Origin: Paenibacillaceae bacterium
GTDB lineage: Bacteria; Bacillota; Bacilli; Paenibacillales; Paenibacillaceae
DNA length: 64,000 bases
Reading direction: 5' to 3'
NCBI GenBank assembly: GCA_900766135.1
Contig: CAAFUF010000036.1
Location: 124,001 to 188,000 of the forward strand
Shown here: positions 16,413-25,482 of the stretch, in pieces
How positions within the stretch are numbered: the first letter of the stretch is position 1
How the letters are laid out: each line of letters starts with the position of its first letter
Made by a program: the position numbers and the translations under genes
Notes under the pieces: model-generated
What the model saw: the letters and a program-made list of their open reading frames with translations, nothing else
Database searches by the model: none
What the model was told of the DNA's origin: nothing

Positions 16413-16450
16413 AAGTCGATCAGGAGACTGGATTCCTGGTCGACTTTTTT
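16413..16450 (+). terminator. Terminator after fabH
   Basis: Stem AAGTCGATCAGGA/TCCTGGTCGACTT (one wobble) with a run of six Ts, 19 bases after the fabH stop. Confidence 0.88.
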
Positions 16451-16490
16451 GCTAAATTCACCGCTTCGTGCTTGCCTGTCCGCATAGCCC

Positions 16491-16652
16491 TTTGCAGGAT
16501 TATCCCTTTCGGTAAGGGAACATCGGCAGCTCATAGGATTACACCCGATCTGTATACGGTCCCTTCCGTTATGCCCCATCTTTTCTCACCCCAATTTGTC
16601 CGCCCGTTTGTTTGCGTCCTGCGGCCTGACCCAACGGGATAATCGTGCAAAG
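16491..16652. repeat. Dispersed inverted-repeat element, copy A (162 bases)
   Basis: Left end TTTGCAGGATTATCCCTTTC and right end CAACGGGATAATCGTGCAAA are inverted copies of each other apart from a few bases. The same ends border a shorter element at 34084-34165, and a solo end lies at 1181. The interior has no ORF. This accounts for most of the 16395-16774 gap; nothing else was seen in it. Confidence 0.6.
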
Positions 16653-16774
16653 CGTCCGGGGCAACGAGGTTTACCTGACCGTTCCCTTTTCAACCCGCAG
16701 GGTTCCGGGTACAATAACAAGAGCCAAATTTCCGCAAGTTGTTCCCATCTTAACCCAATAAGGAGTTTAGTGAT

Positions 16775-16987
16775 ATGCCTACCCTTAGAGAACTGTTTAC
16801 CGATTTGGACTTTCAGGAGGCGTTGGACCGGAAGCTTCGGGTCCGCGTATTCCGTGATGATCATATGATCGACAACGGCAGCATCGTGATCCGCTTCACG
16901 GACGACACGATCATCACCCAGGCCGGGGTGAGCGAGCTCTCCTACCATCCGCGCCGGGAATGCCAATTTTTCGAGCTGAGAAAATAA
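16775..16987 (+). CDS. Small conserved-looking hypothetical protein (70 residues)
   Basis: ATG start with AAGGAG nine bases upstream. The protein is mixed charged: MPTLRELFTDLDFQEALDRK, then VRVFRDDHMIDNGSIVIRF and a C-terminal ECQFFELRK. It has no signal peptide or membrane segment, and the predicted content is a beta-rich small domain. Family not recognised. It sits alone between a repeat element and a convergent transporter gene. The good ribosome site and normal codon use suggest a real gene. Confidence 0.65.
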   Translation: MPTLRELFTDLDFQEALDRKLRVRVFRDDHMIDNGSIVIRFTDDTIITQAGVSELSYHPRRECQFFELRK

Positions 16988-17015
16988 AACTGCCTCGTCC
17001 CTCACCACCTCGGAC

Positions 17016-17957
17016 TTAACTTGCCTTTCCCTCTTGTCCCGCCGCCAGTACGTTCGTGTTTTCCTGCGTCACGGCTGGCGCCTCTTTGCCGTATCGAATG
17101 AAGATCCACACGCCGCATAAGATGAGCACGCCCGCCCACAGCTGCAGCGGAGTCAAGTTTTCCTTCAGCAGCATCCAGGCCAACAGCGAAGCAAACACCG
17201 GCTCGCCGAGAACGGCCATCGACACGACGGAAGCGCTGAGGTATTTCATCAGCCAGTTGAACAAATAATGCCCGAACAAGGTCGGCACGATCGCCAGCAG
17301 CAGAAAAATCCCCCATTCGCGCGGTTCGTAACCCGTAAAACGGATGCCGGCGGCAACGTTATATATGGCCATCGACGTCCCTGCCACCGCGAATACGAGG
17401 AAATTATAGACAAACGCACTGATCGTTTGCAGCAGTTGCTTGCCGACCAGGATATGGATCGCCACCGCTACCGTCCCGAGCAGAGAAAGCAGATCCCCGG
17501 TAACGGCTTGGCCGGACAAGGCGAAGTCCCCGGAGCCGATGGCAATCGAACCGATGAGTGCCAGCGTAACGCCCAGTATCATCGCTTTATTGATTTTAGC
17601 CCCGAACAGGAAGAACGACCCGAACATGACGATGATCGGCTCGAGCGTCAGAATGACGGTGGAGCTCGCCACCGTCGTCAAGCGAAGCGACCCCATCCAT
17701 AGCAGGAAATGCAGCCCCAGCATAAGCCCGGAAAACAAAAGGCGCCTCCATTGCTTACGTGTCAGGCGCGCAATCTCTCCCCGATAGCTCCACAACAGCG
17801 GCAGCATCAATAAGTTCGTCAAATACATCCGGTACATCGCGATTACCGAAACTTCGGCGTTGGACCAACGGATGAAAATAGAAGAAAACGAGATGGCGAT
17901 AATGCCGATCACGTACAAAATTTCATATTTGCCCATGGACTTGGTGTGGGTATGCAT
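17016..17957 (-). CDS. EamA/DMT-family transporter
   Basis: Ten-helix drug/metabolite-type transporter made of two EamA repeats (helices around EILYVIGIIAISFSS and, in the second half, LLSLLGTVAVAIHIL). GEPVFASLLAWMLLKENLTP is the typical end of the second repeat. Substrate cannot be inferred. The start is uncertain: ATG at 17957 is listed, ATG at 17936 and TTG at 18011 are alternatives. A TATAAT near 18025 (minus) places the transcription start close to the longest option. The gene is convergent with the small ORF before it. Confidence 0.85.
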   Translation of the reverse strand: MHTHTKSMGKYEILYVIGIIAISFSSIFIRWSNAEVSVIAMYRMYLTNLLMLPLLWSYRGEIARLTRKQWRRLLFSGLMLGLHFLLWMGSLRLTTVASSTVILTLEPIIVMFGSFFLFGAKINKAMILGVTLALIGSIAIGSGDFALSGQAVTGDLLSLLGTVAVAIHILVGKQLLQTISAFVYNFLVFAVAGTSMAIYNVAAGIRFTGYEPREWGIFLLLAIVPTLFGHYLFNWLMKYLSASVVSMAVLGEPVFASLLAWMLLKENLTPLQLWAGVLILCGVWIFIRYGKEAPAVTQENTNVLAAGQEGKAS

Positions 17958-18149
17958 AAAGGTCAGGGTCCCAGCTTTCCATTGATTTTTATCGGCTTCA
18001 TCTTCTTGCAAACCACTTCATTATAGCGGAGTTAGGGCGGTTCCTCAATTGGTTTCTTTACGCCGTCTCCCCCCTATGCTACATTGGGGATAACTTGGTC
18101 TTCTAGCTGAGAACGGCCTTATTCCATCCCAAAATTGGAGGTACTCCCC

Positions 18150-18995
18150 ATGAATCCGATCGTTTCGAAACAATGGCTGTTAGCCCGTATGTATGAGCCG
18201 AATCTTGTAATCGTCGATTGCCGCTTCGAGCTGGGCCAGCCGGAGGCCGGGCGGGCGGCCGACGCCGCGCACATTCCCGGTGCCGTTTATCTCGACCTCG
18301 AGCAGGATCTGTCGGCACCGATCACCGCGCACGGCGGGCGTCACCCGCTGCCCGCCCCGGATGTTTTGGCCGCGCGATTCGCTCGCGCCGGCATCGGCAA
18401 CGCCACCAGGGTGGTCGCCTACGACGACCAGGGAGGCATGTACGCCTCCCGCCTATGGTGGCTGCTGCGCTGGCTGGGCCATGACGACGTCTGCGTCATG
18501 GACGAGGGATTCGCCGCCTGGCAAGCCGGCGGCTATCCCGTGACCGCCGAGCGGCGGACCGTCGTCCCCGCCGCTTTCGCCCCCTCGCTCCGGCCGGACA
18601 TGCTGGCCGGAGTAGAGGACGTCCGCCGGGCGCTGGGCGATCCCGGCGTGCTGCTGGTGGACTCGCGCGCCGCGGATCGCTACGCCGGACTGCAGGAGCC
18701 GCTTGACGTCAAGGCCGGCCATATCCCGGGGGCGATCAACCGTTTTTGGAAGCAAGTGCTGGGCGACAACGGCTCCTGGAAGAACGAAGGCGAGCTGCGC
18801 GAGCAGCTGGCGCCGGTCATTGCCGCACTGGACGAAGGCTGCGAGGCCATCGTCTACTGCGGTTCCGGCGTGAGCGCTTGCCCGAACGTGCTCGCCCTCC
18901 ATCGGCTCGGCTACCCGCAGGTCAAGCTGTACGCCGGCAGTTGGAGCGACTGGATCTCTTACCCGGAGAATCCAATCGCGACGGAGGAAGAGTAA
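18150..18995 (+). CDS. Sulfurtransferase with two rhodanese domains
   Basis: Transfers sulfane sulfur from thiosulfate or 3-mercaptopyruvate to an acceptor. The inactive N-terminal rhodanese domain (residues about 5-130) carries AAHIPGAVYLDLE. The C-terminal domain has the same motif (AGHIPGAINRFWK) and the active loop YCGSGVSACPN, whose first Cys is the catalytic residue. The loop CGSGV favours the mercaptopyruvate-type (SseA) group. The start at 18150 has GGAGG eight bases upstream; a TTG 15 bases earlier would lie in the site itself. Single-gene unit, GC-rich. Confidence 0.9.
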   Translation: MNPIVSKQWLLARMYEPNLVIVDCRFELGQPEAGRAADAAHIPGAVYLDLEQDLSAPITAHGGRHPLPAPDVLAARFARAGIGNATRVVAYDDQGGMYASRLWWLLRWLGHDDVCVMDEGFAAWQAGGYPVTAERRTVVPAAFAPSLRPDMLAGVEDVRRALGDPGVLLVDSRAADRYAGLQEPLDVKAGHIPGAINRFWKQVLGDNGSWKNEGELREQLAPVIAALDEGCEAIVYCGSGVSACPNVLALHRLGYPQVKLYAGSWSDWISYPENPIATEEE

Positions 18996-19174
18996 GTTTC
19001 TGTCGGACAAGGGGCCAACATTGAAGCCGATAGGTGTTGCTTGTTAATATTCCGGATGCAGTCAAGACACTTGCTGAAAGGACTTATGCAGTATTTCCCA
19101 TTCGTTCGTTTCCAATGTCACAAATCAGAGCCTTATATTGTTATGTGTGCATAACGTAAAGGAGCTGAAGAACA

Positions 19175-19558
19175 ATGAACCTCGTACTGTGGATCGCCAC
19201 TGGACTACTCGCCGTAGTAGCGCTGTCCAGCGGCATTAACAAGACATTCATGCCCAAAGAGAAACTGGCCAGGTACCCTTTTGGGGGATGGGTCGAAGAC
19301 TTTAGCGTTGGCTTCTTAATGACTATAGGGATCCTCGAGATTTTGGCTGCGTTAGGCCTGATCCTGCCCGCCGTAGTCAACATCGCGTCGGTCCTGGTGC
19401 CGGTGACTGCAGTATGTTGGGTGTTGGTGATGATCGGCGCGATCATCATCCACCTCCGCCACGGCGACGTCAAACCCGTGGTGGGGAACTTGATTTACCT
19501 CGCGCTGGCAGCTTTTATAGCATGGGGACGTTTCGGACTTGTGCCCTTCACCGGCTAA
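19175..19558 (+). CDS. DoxX-like membrane protein
   Basis: 127-residue protein with four membrane helices. The early LSSGINKTFMPKEKLARYPFGGW and GILEILAALGLILPAV are typical of the DoxX-like family. Function in this family is poorly defined; some members help thiosulfate or thiol oxidation, which would fit the rhodanese gene 180 bases upstream, but that link is inference. AAAGGAG precedes the ATG. A strong terminator lies about 100 bases downstream. Confidence 0.82.
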   Translation: MNLVLWIATGLLAVVALSSGINKTFMPKEKLARYPFGGWVEDFSVGFLMTIGILEILAALGLILPAVVNIASVLVPVTAVCWVLVMIGAIIIHLRHGDVKPVVGNLIYLALAAFIAWGRFGLVPFTG

Positions 19559-19654
19559 CCCATCACAATGCACTTAGGACCTGAGAGAAATGGTTCACCC
19601 GACCATTCCATCGGCTTTACTCGCGCAGGCTTCCCAAGCGCTCTAGAAATGGCA

Positions 19655-19689
19655 AATCGTCATCCCGTGCAAGGGATGACGATTTTTTT
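19655..19689 (+). terminator. Terminator after doxX-like gene
   Basis: Perfect 12-base stem AATCGTCATCCC/GGGATGACGATT with a six-base loop followed by Ts. It can also serve the convergent GDPD gene in part. Confidence 0.88.
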
Positions 19690-19706
19690 GTTTCGTCCCG
19701 GGCGAT

Positions 19707-21482
19707 TTACAAATCAACCTCTACCAAGGACTGTGCCGTCTCGGGAACATCCGTAATCATCCCATCGATCGGATACTTGAGGACTTCCTTCATATCCCGC
19801 CGGGTATTCACGGTCCAGACCCATACCTCGCGACCGTCGGCATGGGCTTTGCTTATTAAGAAGTCCGTCAGCATGACCTGCTCGATCGTATAGAAATCCA
19901 CGTCGAGCACCGATAGGTCTCCAAGCGCAAAGAAGAGGATTCTCCCGATCTTGATCTCGGGGGCCAGCTCCCGAATTCGGCCGAGCGCGACTCCGTCGAA
20001 CGACTGCACTCTCACCTCTTCCTCCATTCCGGCTTCCTTGATGAGCCGAACGACCTCTTCCGCCAACGCTTCGCTGGAAGAGCCATTCGGCTTCAGATCC
20101 AGCAGCAACTTGATCCGGCCCTGCGCCTCGACGAGCACGCTGGACAGCAAAGGGATATGTACCGGATTTCCATTCTCGTCCCTACCGATTGATAACTGAC
20201 CCACCTCCTCGAAGGTCATATCGGCGATCCGCTTCCGTATCCCAGCCATCCGTCTCAGATCCGAATCGTGGTTTAACACGGCAACGCCGTCCTTGGTCAA
20301 CTGCACATCCAACTCGGCGACCTGAATGCCTTTGTCAATCGCAGAGTTCAGGGCTGGCAGCGAATTCTCCGGGGCATTCGACGTATCTCCGCGATGCACC
20401 GCAATCTGTACGTTCCATTTGGCATACACCAGACTATCATTCGCCCGCATACCGATGATCACGGCCAAGGTGATATAGACGGCAGCCCCCAAGACATAAA
20501 CCGTCCTTTTCCACTTCAGGGCTCTCCACCAAGCGACGATCCGCATTTCTACGCGGCCTAACCTGCTGCGGCTAACCTGAAGTTGATCTCTTGCCCGAAT
20601 CCAATTTAAACGGCCGAATGCGTAATAAAGCCTCGTCAGCACGAATAGGTTGATCGGCAACAGCAGAAGCTCCAACAAGTAAGCTAGCACGGTTGAAATA
20701 GTCAGCGAATAATGCTGGGAAACGAGCGCGAGCACGTCGAGATCCAGCCAAGAAGGGATGTGTCCAAGTCCGGACACCACCGCATAGGTGACCGCGAGGA
20801 TCAAACCATTAAACAGAAGCAGCGAACCAAACAACCGCCAACGCCGGCCTTGCGTCAGGGCATGGCTCTGGCGCACCGCCTGCCGGAGATTCATATCCTC
20901 CAGCACGATGCAATGCAGGACGAAGATCCAACGGAGCAAGGTATACAGCAGCCCTGCAAGCAGCACGATATAAGCGGCGGTCATGGTAAAAGAGGCGTCC
21001 AGTACTTGATTGTTCAAGAAGATCGGAACGTTAAACAACGCGTAAAATGAGGCTGTCAGCGGCGAATCAATGAACGGAATCAGAAGCAGCAAGAGCAGCA
21101 GCAGTTGGAACACGCCGAACCCGAGCAGTTTTGGCGTCTTGCGCAGCACGGTCAGCACCGCATCCGAAATGGCGATCTCTTTGCCGAAAAAGCGCTGCTG
21201 AATTAGAACGATCAGCACCAGCAATTCGATCAACAACGTAAAGGAAGCAACAAGCCCAATGAGAATCAGTCCCGTCAAGCCGTTATAGCTTAGCCCGATC
21301 CGATACACTTCCCCGTTGAGCAAGGAGCCGGATCCAACCACCCGAAGAATACGATTGAACAACAGCGTAGTGACTGGAAGGACAACGATGCTCGTAACAA
21401 GCATATAGAGCAATTGAAAAAGCAATAGCTTGGCGGAGTACTTACGAAAATCGCTGATGCTTTTGCCGATCAGTTTAAGCAT
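19707..21482 (-). CDS. Membrane-bound glycerophosphodiester phosphodiesterase
   Basis: The first 330 residues or so form a GPDPase membrane domain with about eight helices. A last helix is followed by an external GDPD domain starting near residue 363 with VHRGDTSNAPENS. The catalytic pattern AELDVQLTKDGVAVLNHD holds the metal-binding Glu and Asp and the second His. It should hydrolyse glycerophosphodiesters, including lipoteichoic acid type substrates, at the cell surface. The start at 21482 avoids overlap with the regulator gene upstream, 20 bases away. GGGGAG precedes it. The pair is probably cotranscribed. Confidence 0.88.
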   Translation of the reverse strand: MLKLIGKSISDFRKYSAKLLLFQLLYMLVTSIVVLPVTTLLFNRILRVVGSGSLLNGEVYRIGLSYNGLTGLILIGLVASFTLLIELLVLIVLIQQRFFGKEIAISDAVLTVLRKTPKLLGFGVFQLLLLLLLLIPFIDSPLTASFYALFNVPIFLNNQVLDASFTMTAAYIVLLAGLLYTLLRWIFVLHCIVLEDMNLRQAVRQSHALTQGRRWRLFGSLLLFNGLILAVTYAVVSGLGHIPSWLDLDVLALVSQHYSLTISTVLAYLLELLLLPINLFVLTRLYYAFGRLNWIRARDQLQVSRSRLGRVEMRIVAWWRALKWKRTVYVLGAAVYITLAVIIGMRANDSLVYAKWNVQIAVHRGDTSNAPENSLPALNSAIDKGIQVAELDVQLTKDGVAVLNHDSDLRRMAGIRKRIADMTFEEVGQLSIGRDENGNPVHIPLLSSVLVEAQGRIKLLLDLKPNGSSSEALAEEVVRLIKEAGMEEEVRVQSFDGVALGRIRELAPEIKIGRILFFALGDLSVLDVDFYTIEQVMLTDFLISKAHADGREVWVWTVNTRRDMKEVLKYPIDGMITDVPETAQSLVEVDL

Positions 21483-21502
21483 GGCTCCCCGCCCCCAACG
21501 CG

Positions 21503-21847
21503 TTAGGTCCATCGCGCGGCCCAAACCTTCATTTCATGGCAAATGACGTGAAGATCCATGCCCTTCGGCGTGAGTGAATATTCAACCGTCACAGGAACGG
21601 TCGGGTAAACCGTCCGCTCCAGCACTCCCTTCTCCTCCAGATGGCGCAGCGTACTCGTTAACGCGCGTGGACTCACCTGGGGAATTCGGCGTTGCAACTC
21701 CCCGAAGCGAAGGGTACCGCCAAATAGCTCACGTATGACAAGAAACGCCCATTTCCCTCCGAGCACATCCAGTGTTTTTTCGATGTTGCATTCGATATGC
21801 TCCGGTGTTTTCGGAATATAATTGCTTGCTTTGCGGACCGTAGTCAT
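21503..21847 (-). CDS. HxlR-family transcriptional regulator
   Basis: 114-residue winged helix of the HxlR type: CNIEKTLDVLGGKWAFLVIREL, then RFGELQRRIPQVSPRALTSTLRHLEE and YSLTPKGMDL. The N-terminal Cys19 is the residue that in redox-sensing HxlR proteins (HypR, YodB) can be oxidised. Divergent from the aldo/keto reductase gene, with two palindromes between them. It is likely to control that gene, itself, and the downstream phosphodiesterase. The reactive-aldehyde or redox role is inference from the neighbour. Confidence 0.88.
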   Translation of the reverse strand: MTTVRKASNYIPKTPEHIECNIEKTLDVLGGKWAFLVIRELFGGTLRFGELQRRIPQVSPRALTSTLRHLEEKGVLERTVYPTVPVTVEYSLTPKGMDLHVICHEMKVWAARWT

Positions 21848-21873
21848 CCGGCAAACCTCCTCAAGAGAATATA

Positions 21874-21890
21874 GCTATATTATGTATAGC
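21874..21890. promoter_or_regulatory. Palindrome in the hxlR/AKR intergenic region (site 1)
   Basis: GCTATATTATGTATAGC: six-base arms around five bases, 27 bases upstream of the HxlR gene. Candidate autoregulatory operator. Confidence 0.55.
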
Positions 21891-21909
21891 AAGTATCATC
21901 AATATAATT

Positions 21910-21929
21910 AAGTGAAAGAGTTTTCACTT
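21910..21929. promoter_or_regulatory. Palindrome in the hxlR/AKR intergenic region (site 2)
   Basis: AAGTGAAAGAGTTTTCACTT: perfect eight-base arms around four bases. It lies near the expected promoter of the reductase gene. Candidate operator. Confidence 0.55.
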
Positions 21930-22000
21930 CTTTAAATTGTATATGATCTTTAATAGAATGAAAATGGTTCCAACACAACGAATCAGGAGGATGATGTTAC

Positions 22001-22939
22001 ATGGAATATAGAAGACTGGGCGGCAGCGGCCTCAAAGTAAGCGAAATCAGCTTGGGCAGTTGGCTGACCTACGGCGGTTATGTTGAACGCGAAAATGCGG
22101 AAAAATCGATCAAAACGGCTTACGATCTGGGGATCAACTTCTTTGACACCGCCAATGTATACGAAAAGGGCGCAGCGGAAGAGCTGGTGGGCAAAGCGCT
22201 CAAAGCTTACCCCAGGGAATCCTATGTACTGGCTACAAAAGCGTTTTGGCCGATGGGCGAAGGTCCAAACGACCGCGGTTTGTCGCGCAAACACGTCATG
22301 GAGCAGGTGCACGCGAGCCTGAAGCGTCTCGGCCACGACTACATCGACATCTTTTACTGCCATCGTCATGATCCGGAGACGCCGCTATACGAGACGCTGC
22401 GCACCATCGACGACCTGATCCGCCAAGGCAAAATCCTGTACGCCGGCGTCAGCGAATGGCAAGCCTCGCAAATCGCGGAAGCGATCGGCTTGGCCGATCG
22501 TTACCTGCTGGATCGCATCGTGGTCAATCAGCCGGTTTATAACATGTTTAATCGCTATATCGAGAAAGAAGTGATTCCGGTCAGCGAACGTTCCGGTATC
22601 GGCCAAGTCGTCTTCTCCCCGTTGGCTCAAGGCTTGTTGACCGGCAAATACACGTCGGCTAACGACATTCCGCAAGACAGCCGCGCCGCTAAGCTGGAAT
22701 GGGTTCGCAAGGGGATTACGGAAGAAAACATCGCGAAGGTGAAGCAACTGGAAGGCATCGCCGCCGAGCTCGGCATCAGCGTCAGCAACCTGGCCCTCGC
22801 CTGGATCCTGCGGCAAAGCAACGTCGCAAGCGCGCTTGTCGGGGCCAGCCGCCCGGAGCAAGTGACCGAAAACGCCAAAGCTTCCGGCATCAAGCTTAGC
22901 GAAGACGTGCTGACGCGGATCGAAGAGATTCTGGGATAA
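22001..22939 (+). CDS. Aldo/keto reductase (Kv-beta-like)
   Basis: NADPH-dependent oxidoreductase with a TIM-barrel fold. The catalytic tetrad is visible: Asp49 in NFFDTANVY, Tyr54, Lys80 in VLATKAFWP and His121 in FYCHRHDPE. ALVGASRPEQVTEN near the end is the NADPH phosphate site. 312 residues is normal. GGAGGATGATGTTAC precedes the ATG. Divergent HxlR regulator and two palindromes imply induction, perhaps by electrophiles or aldehydes. A truncated epimerase follows after 18 bases. Confidence 0.9.
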   Translation: MEYRRLGGSGLKVSEISLGSWLTYGGYVERENAEKSIKTAYDLGINFFDTANVYEKGAAEELVGKALKAYPRESYVLATKAFWPMGEGPNDRGLSRKHVMEQVHASLKRLGHDYIDIFYCHRHDPETPLYETLRTIDDLIRQGKILYAGVSEWQASQIAEAIGLADRYLLDRIVVNQPVYNMFNRYIEKEVIPVSERSGIGQVVFSPLAQGLLTGKYTSANDIPQDSRAAKLEWVRKGITEENIAKVKQLEGIAAELGISVSNLALAWILRQSNVASALVGASRPEQVTENAKASGIKLSEDVLTRIEEILG

Positions 22940-22957
22940 GAAGGAGACGAAGCAGCC

Positions 22958-23140
22958 ATGGCTAAAGTCGTAGTTACCGGGGGAAGCGGGATGTTGGGAC
23001 GCTACGTCGTACGTGAATTCGCCGAGCGCGGCTATGACGTGCTGAACGTGGACGTCCGGCCTTCGGAAGACCCGGTCTGCCCGACGTTGATCGCCGATCT
23101 GGAGCAGCTCCATTTCTGGCGGGATGAAGTCAAGCTATAA
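22958..23140 (+). pseudogene. Truncated NAD-dependent epimerase (N-terminal fragment)
   Basis: 60 residues beginning MAKVVVTGGSGMLGRYVVRE, the NAD-binding GxxGxxG of an SDR epimerase, up to VRPSEDPVCPTLIADLEQL. The normal fold needs about 250 further residues, none of which follow: a stop comes at once and then a terminator. The ribosome site (GGAGACGAAGCAGCC before ATG) is intact, so the fragment may still be translated with the reductase gene. Best read as a deletion remnant. Confidence 0.7.
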
Positions 23141-23163
23141 GCCGTTTGCCGTGATTTGCGCAG

Positions 23164-23204
23164 AAGACCCGGCTCCGCCGAAAGCGGAGCCGGGTCTTTT
23201 TTTT
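23164..23204 (+). terminator. Terminator after AKR/epimerase fragment
   Basis: Perfect 15-base stem AAGACCCGGCTCCGC/GCGGAGCCGGGTCTT with a five-base loop and eight Ts. Confidence 0.93.
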
Positions 23205-23280
23205 CGTGGAGCCGCATTTCTGATATGTTAGAATAAGTCATGCATCACAACCAAAACTTCAATCAGGAGAAATACCCACT

Positions 23281-23844
23281 ATGCGCAAAAACATTGTAGC
23301 CATCGATATGGACGATACGCTATGCCACCTCGTGCCAAAGGCGATCCACTACCACAATTTGCAGTTCCCCGACCGCCGGTTGACCATGGATCAAATGATC
23401 AGCTTCGACATGACGGGGATTTGGCATCCCGATTGCAATGAGGACCTGTTCTTTGGACGCCCCGGCTTGTATGAAGAGCTGGAGATCTTTGATGAACATA
23501 CCGTTGAAGAAGTGCGCAAGATGACGCGGGACCACGACGTCATCATCGTAACGGCCGCCAGACCGTCGTCGGTTCCGGAGAAATGGAACTGGCTGCAGCG
23601 CTGGATGCCGTTTATCCCGTTCGAGAACTTTTTCGTCGCCAAGCGAAAAACGTTGCTGGACTTCGACCTGCTGATCGATGACGGGCCGCATAATCTTCTC
23701 CCTGCCAAGGAAGCCGGAAGACTAACCATCGGGATCCCCCGCCCGTGGAATGCCCCGATCCAAGAGCAATTCCTCATGAAGGATTCATGGGAAGGCATGA
23801 GCGAATTGGTGAACCGGCTGCTAGCCGAGCATTCCCCAAGGTAA
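23281..23844 (+). CDS. 5'-nucleotidase, deoxy (NT5C/HAD family)
   Basis: HAD-superfamily nucleotidase of 187 residues. Motif I is VAIDMDDTLCHL (nucleophile and acid/base Asp). Motif II lies in VIIVTAARP, and motif III/IV DFDLLIDDGPHN has the metal-binding aspartates. This family removes phosphate from deoxynucleoside monophosphates or related small substrates. The ATG has CAGGAG eight bases upstream. Single gene, convergent with the serine hydrolase. Confidence 0.85.
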   Translation: MRKNIVAIDMDDTLCHLVPKAIHYHNLQFPDRRLTMDQMISFDMTGIWHPDCNEDLFFGRPGLYEELEIFDEHTVEEVRKMTRDHDVIIVTAARPSSVPEKWNWLQRWMPFIPFENFFVAKRKTLLDFDLLIDDGPHNLLPAKEAGRLTIGIPRPWNAPIQEQFLMKDSWEGMSELVNRLLAEHSPR

Positions 23845-23856
23845 AGACCAAGGCTG

Positions 23857-25308
23857 TTACTGGAACTGCCCCCGGATTGGAGCCAGAGCCGGCTCCCCGA
23901 AGGAAACGTTCACCCCATTCCGGATTTCAACGCCTTCCTCCAGCAGTTCGATTTCGATGCCTAGCCGGAACGGCGTCTCGATCCGCTGGATGCTTAGCAG
24001 CAGCGTCTGCGGCGACTTCCAGGTGAAGGAGGCCGCGATTTGCTCCTCCTCCTCGAACAACGTCGTCCGCCCCAAGCGCCAAGCCTGCCGCCCCAGCTCA
24101 ACCCGATGATCGCCGCGTTTGTCCCGGATGTCCAGCACAGCCGTATCCCCGTGAATCTCGATTCTCGCGCTTTGCAGGTCCAGGGCGTTGGGTTCCAGCA
24201 GGCAGCTCTTTGCACCGCCAAACTCTGCTTCCCGCTCCGAGTCAGGCTGGATCCGAGGCGGCTCTAAGTACAGCCCTTCAAGTAAATGCCGCAGTTCTTT
24301 CTCTGCTGCCGCATCTTCTTCGGCCAATTCTCCGTTTCCTTCGGCAAAAGCGCCAAGCAGATGTTCCCATACCCCGTTTAGCACGCCCTGAAGGTCATTG
24401 GTGCCGGACGTCATGGCGAGGACCGCCTCCTGCTCCGGCAGGACGATGCAGAATTGCCCAAACGCTCCGTCGCCCCGGTAAACCCCGTGGCGGCAGCGCC
24501 AGAACTGATAACCGTAACCCTGCGCCCAATCGCTGTCCCCGCCGTCTCCATTGGAGATTTGCTTGGAGGTGGCGGCATCGATCCAGCTCTCCTCCAGCAG
24601 CCGCTTACCCTGCCACAAGCCCTTCTGCAAGTAGAGCTGACCGAATTTGGCGATATCCTCCGTCTTCACCTTAAGTCCGAATCCACCGGTATTGATGCCG
24701 CGCGGGCAGCTTTCCCAAGTTGGATTCGCGATGCCGAGCGGCTCGAACAGGCGGGGCTGCAAATACTGCAGCAGCGTTTCTCCGGTTGCTTTTTGCAGGA
24801 TGGCGGACAGCATGTAGGTGGCTCCCGTATTGTACACGAAGAACGTCCCCGGCTCGTGCTCTACGGGCAGTTCCAAGAACGCTCGAACCCAGTTCCCGTC
24901 CTTCGCTCTGGCGAGCGGATCCATCGTATCCAAGGCGTGGCCCGTGCCCATCATCAGTAAATGCTTAATTTGCATCGCGGCCAGATTCGGCGAAATATCC
25001 TCCGGCACGTCTTCCGGGAAGAAAGAGATGACCGGATCGTCCACGCTCAGCTTGCCCTCCTGCACGGCCATCCCGATGGCGGAGGAGGTAAAGCTTTTGC
25101 TGAGCGAAAACAACATATGCGGCAGATCAGGCCCGTAAGGCGCCCACCAGCCTTCCGCCGCGACATACCCGTGCCGCACCAGCATCAAGCTATGCACTTC
25201 AATAGAATGCGCTTTCAAATATTCCAAAAAACCGATCACGTTCCGAGCCGAAATTCCCAGCTCCTTCAGGCTTTTTCTAGGCAGCGATTTCTCCGTATGG
25301 ACAGACAT
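23857..25308 (-). CDS. Serine hydrolase, beta-lactamase class C family
   Basis: Penicillin-binding-type fold. SxxK is Ser68-Leu-Ser-Lys71 in FSLSKSFTSS, and the YxN-like element is Tyr159 in FVYNTGATYMLSA. The C-terminal 100 residues form an added beta domain. There is no signal peptide, so it is probably cytoplasmic and an esterase or peptidase and not a secreted beta-lactamase. 484 residues. The start at 25308 follows GAGAGG; an ATG 18 bases upstream has a weaker site. Confidence 0.87.
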   Translation of the reverse strand: MSVHTEKSLPRKSLKELGISARNVIGFLEYLKAHSIEVHSLMLVRHGYVAAEGWWAPYGPDLPHMLFSLSKSFTSSAIGMAVQEGKLSVDDPVISFFPEDVPEDISPNLAAMQIKHLLMMGTGHALDTMDPLARAKDGNWVRAFLELPVEHEPGTFFVYNTGATYMLSAILQKATGETLLQYLQPRLFEPLGIANPTWESCPRGINTGGFGLKVKTEDIAKFGQLYLQKGLWQGKRLLEESWIDAATSKQISNGDGGDSDWAQGYGYQFWRCRHGVYRGDGAFGQFCIVLPEQEAVLAMTSGTNDLQGVLNGVWEHLLGAFAEGNGELAEEDAAAEKELRHLLEGLYLEPPRIQPDSEREAEFGGAKSCLLEPNALDLQSARIEIHGDTAVLDIRDKRGDHRVELGRQAWRLGRTTLFEEEEQIAASFTWKSPQTLLLSIQRIETPFRLGIEIELLEEGVEIRNGVNVSFGEPALAPIRGQFQ

Positions 25309-25412
25309 TTCCACCTCTCCCTTCATTGGGCATTTTGCCCATTTCCATTATACACCTGCCGGAGCGGGCGGGTAAGCTTCGTCCGCGTTATGCCGGCAAC
25401 GGGATTCGGATA

Positions 25413-25455
25413 TTGACAACAAATGCCGTATCAGGTACCTTTGTTGTACATACAA
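25413..25455 (+). promoter_or_regulatory. MarR promoter with operator
   Basis: TTGACA (25413-25418), 17-base spacer, TACCTT (25436-25441), followed directly by the 12-base palindrome TTGTACATACAA (25444-25455). The operator overlaps the start site, which fits autorepression. Confidence 0.7.
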
Positions 25456-25482
25456 AAAACAGCATGAAATGGAGACTTTCAC

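Noticed and set aside
16586..17008. 140-codon minus-strand frame opposite the small protein at 16775
   Set aside because: The plus-strand ORF has the better ribosome site; the minus frame crosses repeat DNA and has no start signal.
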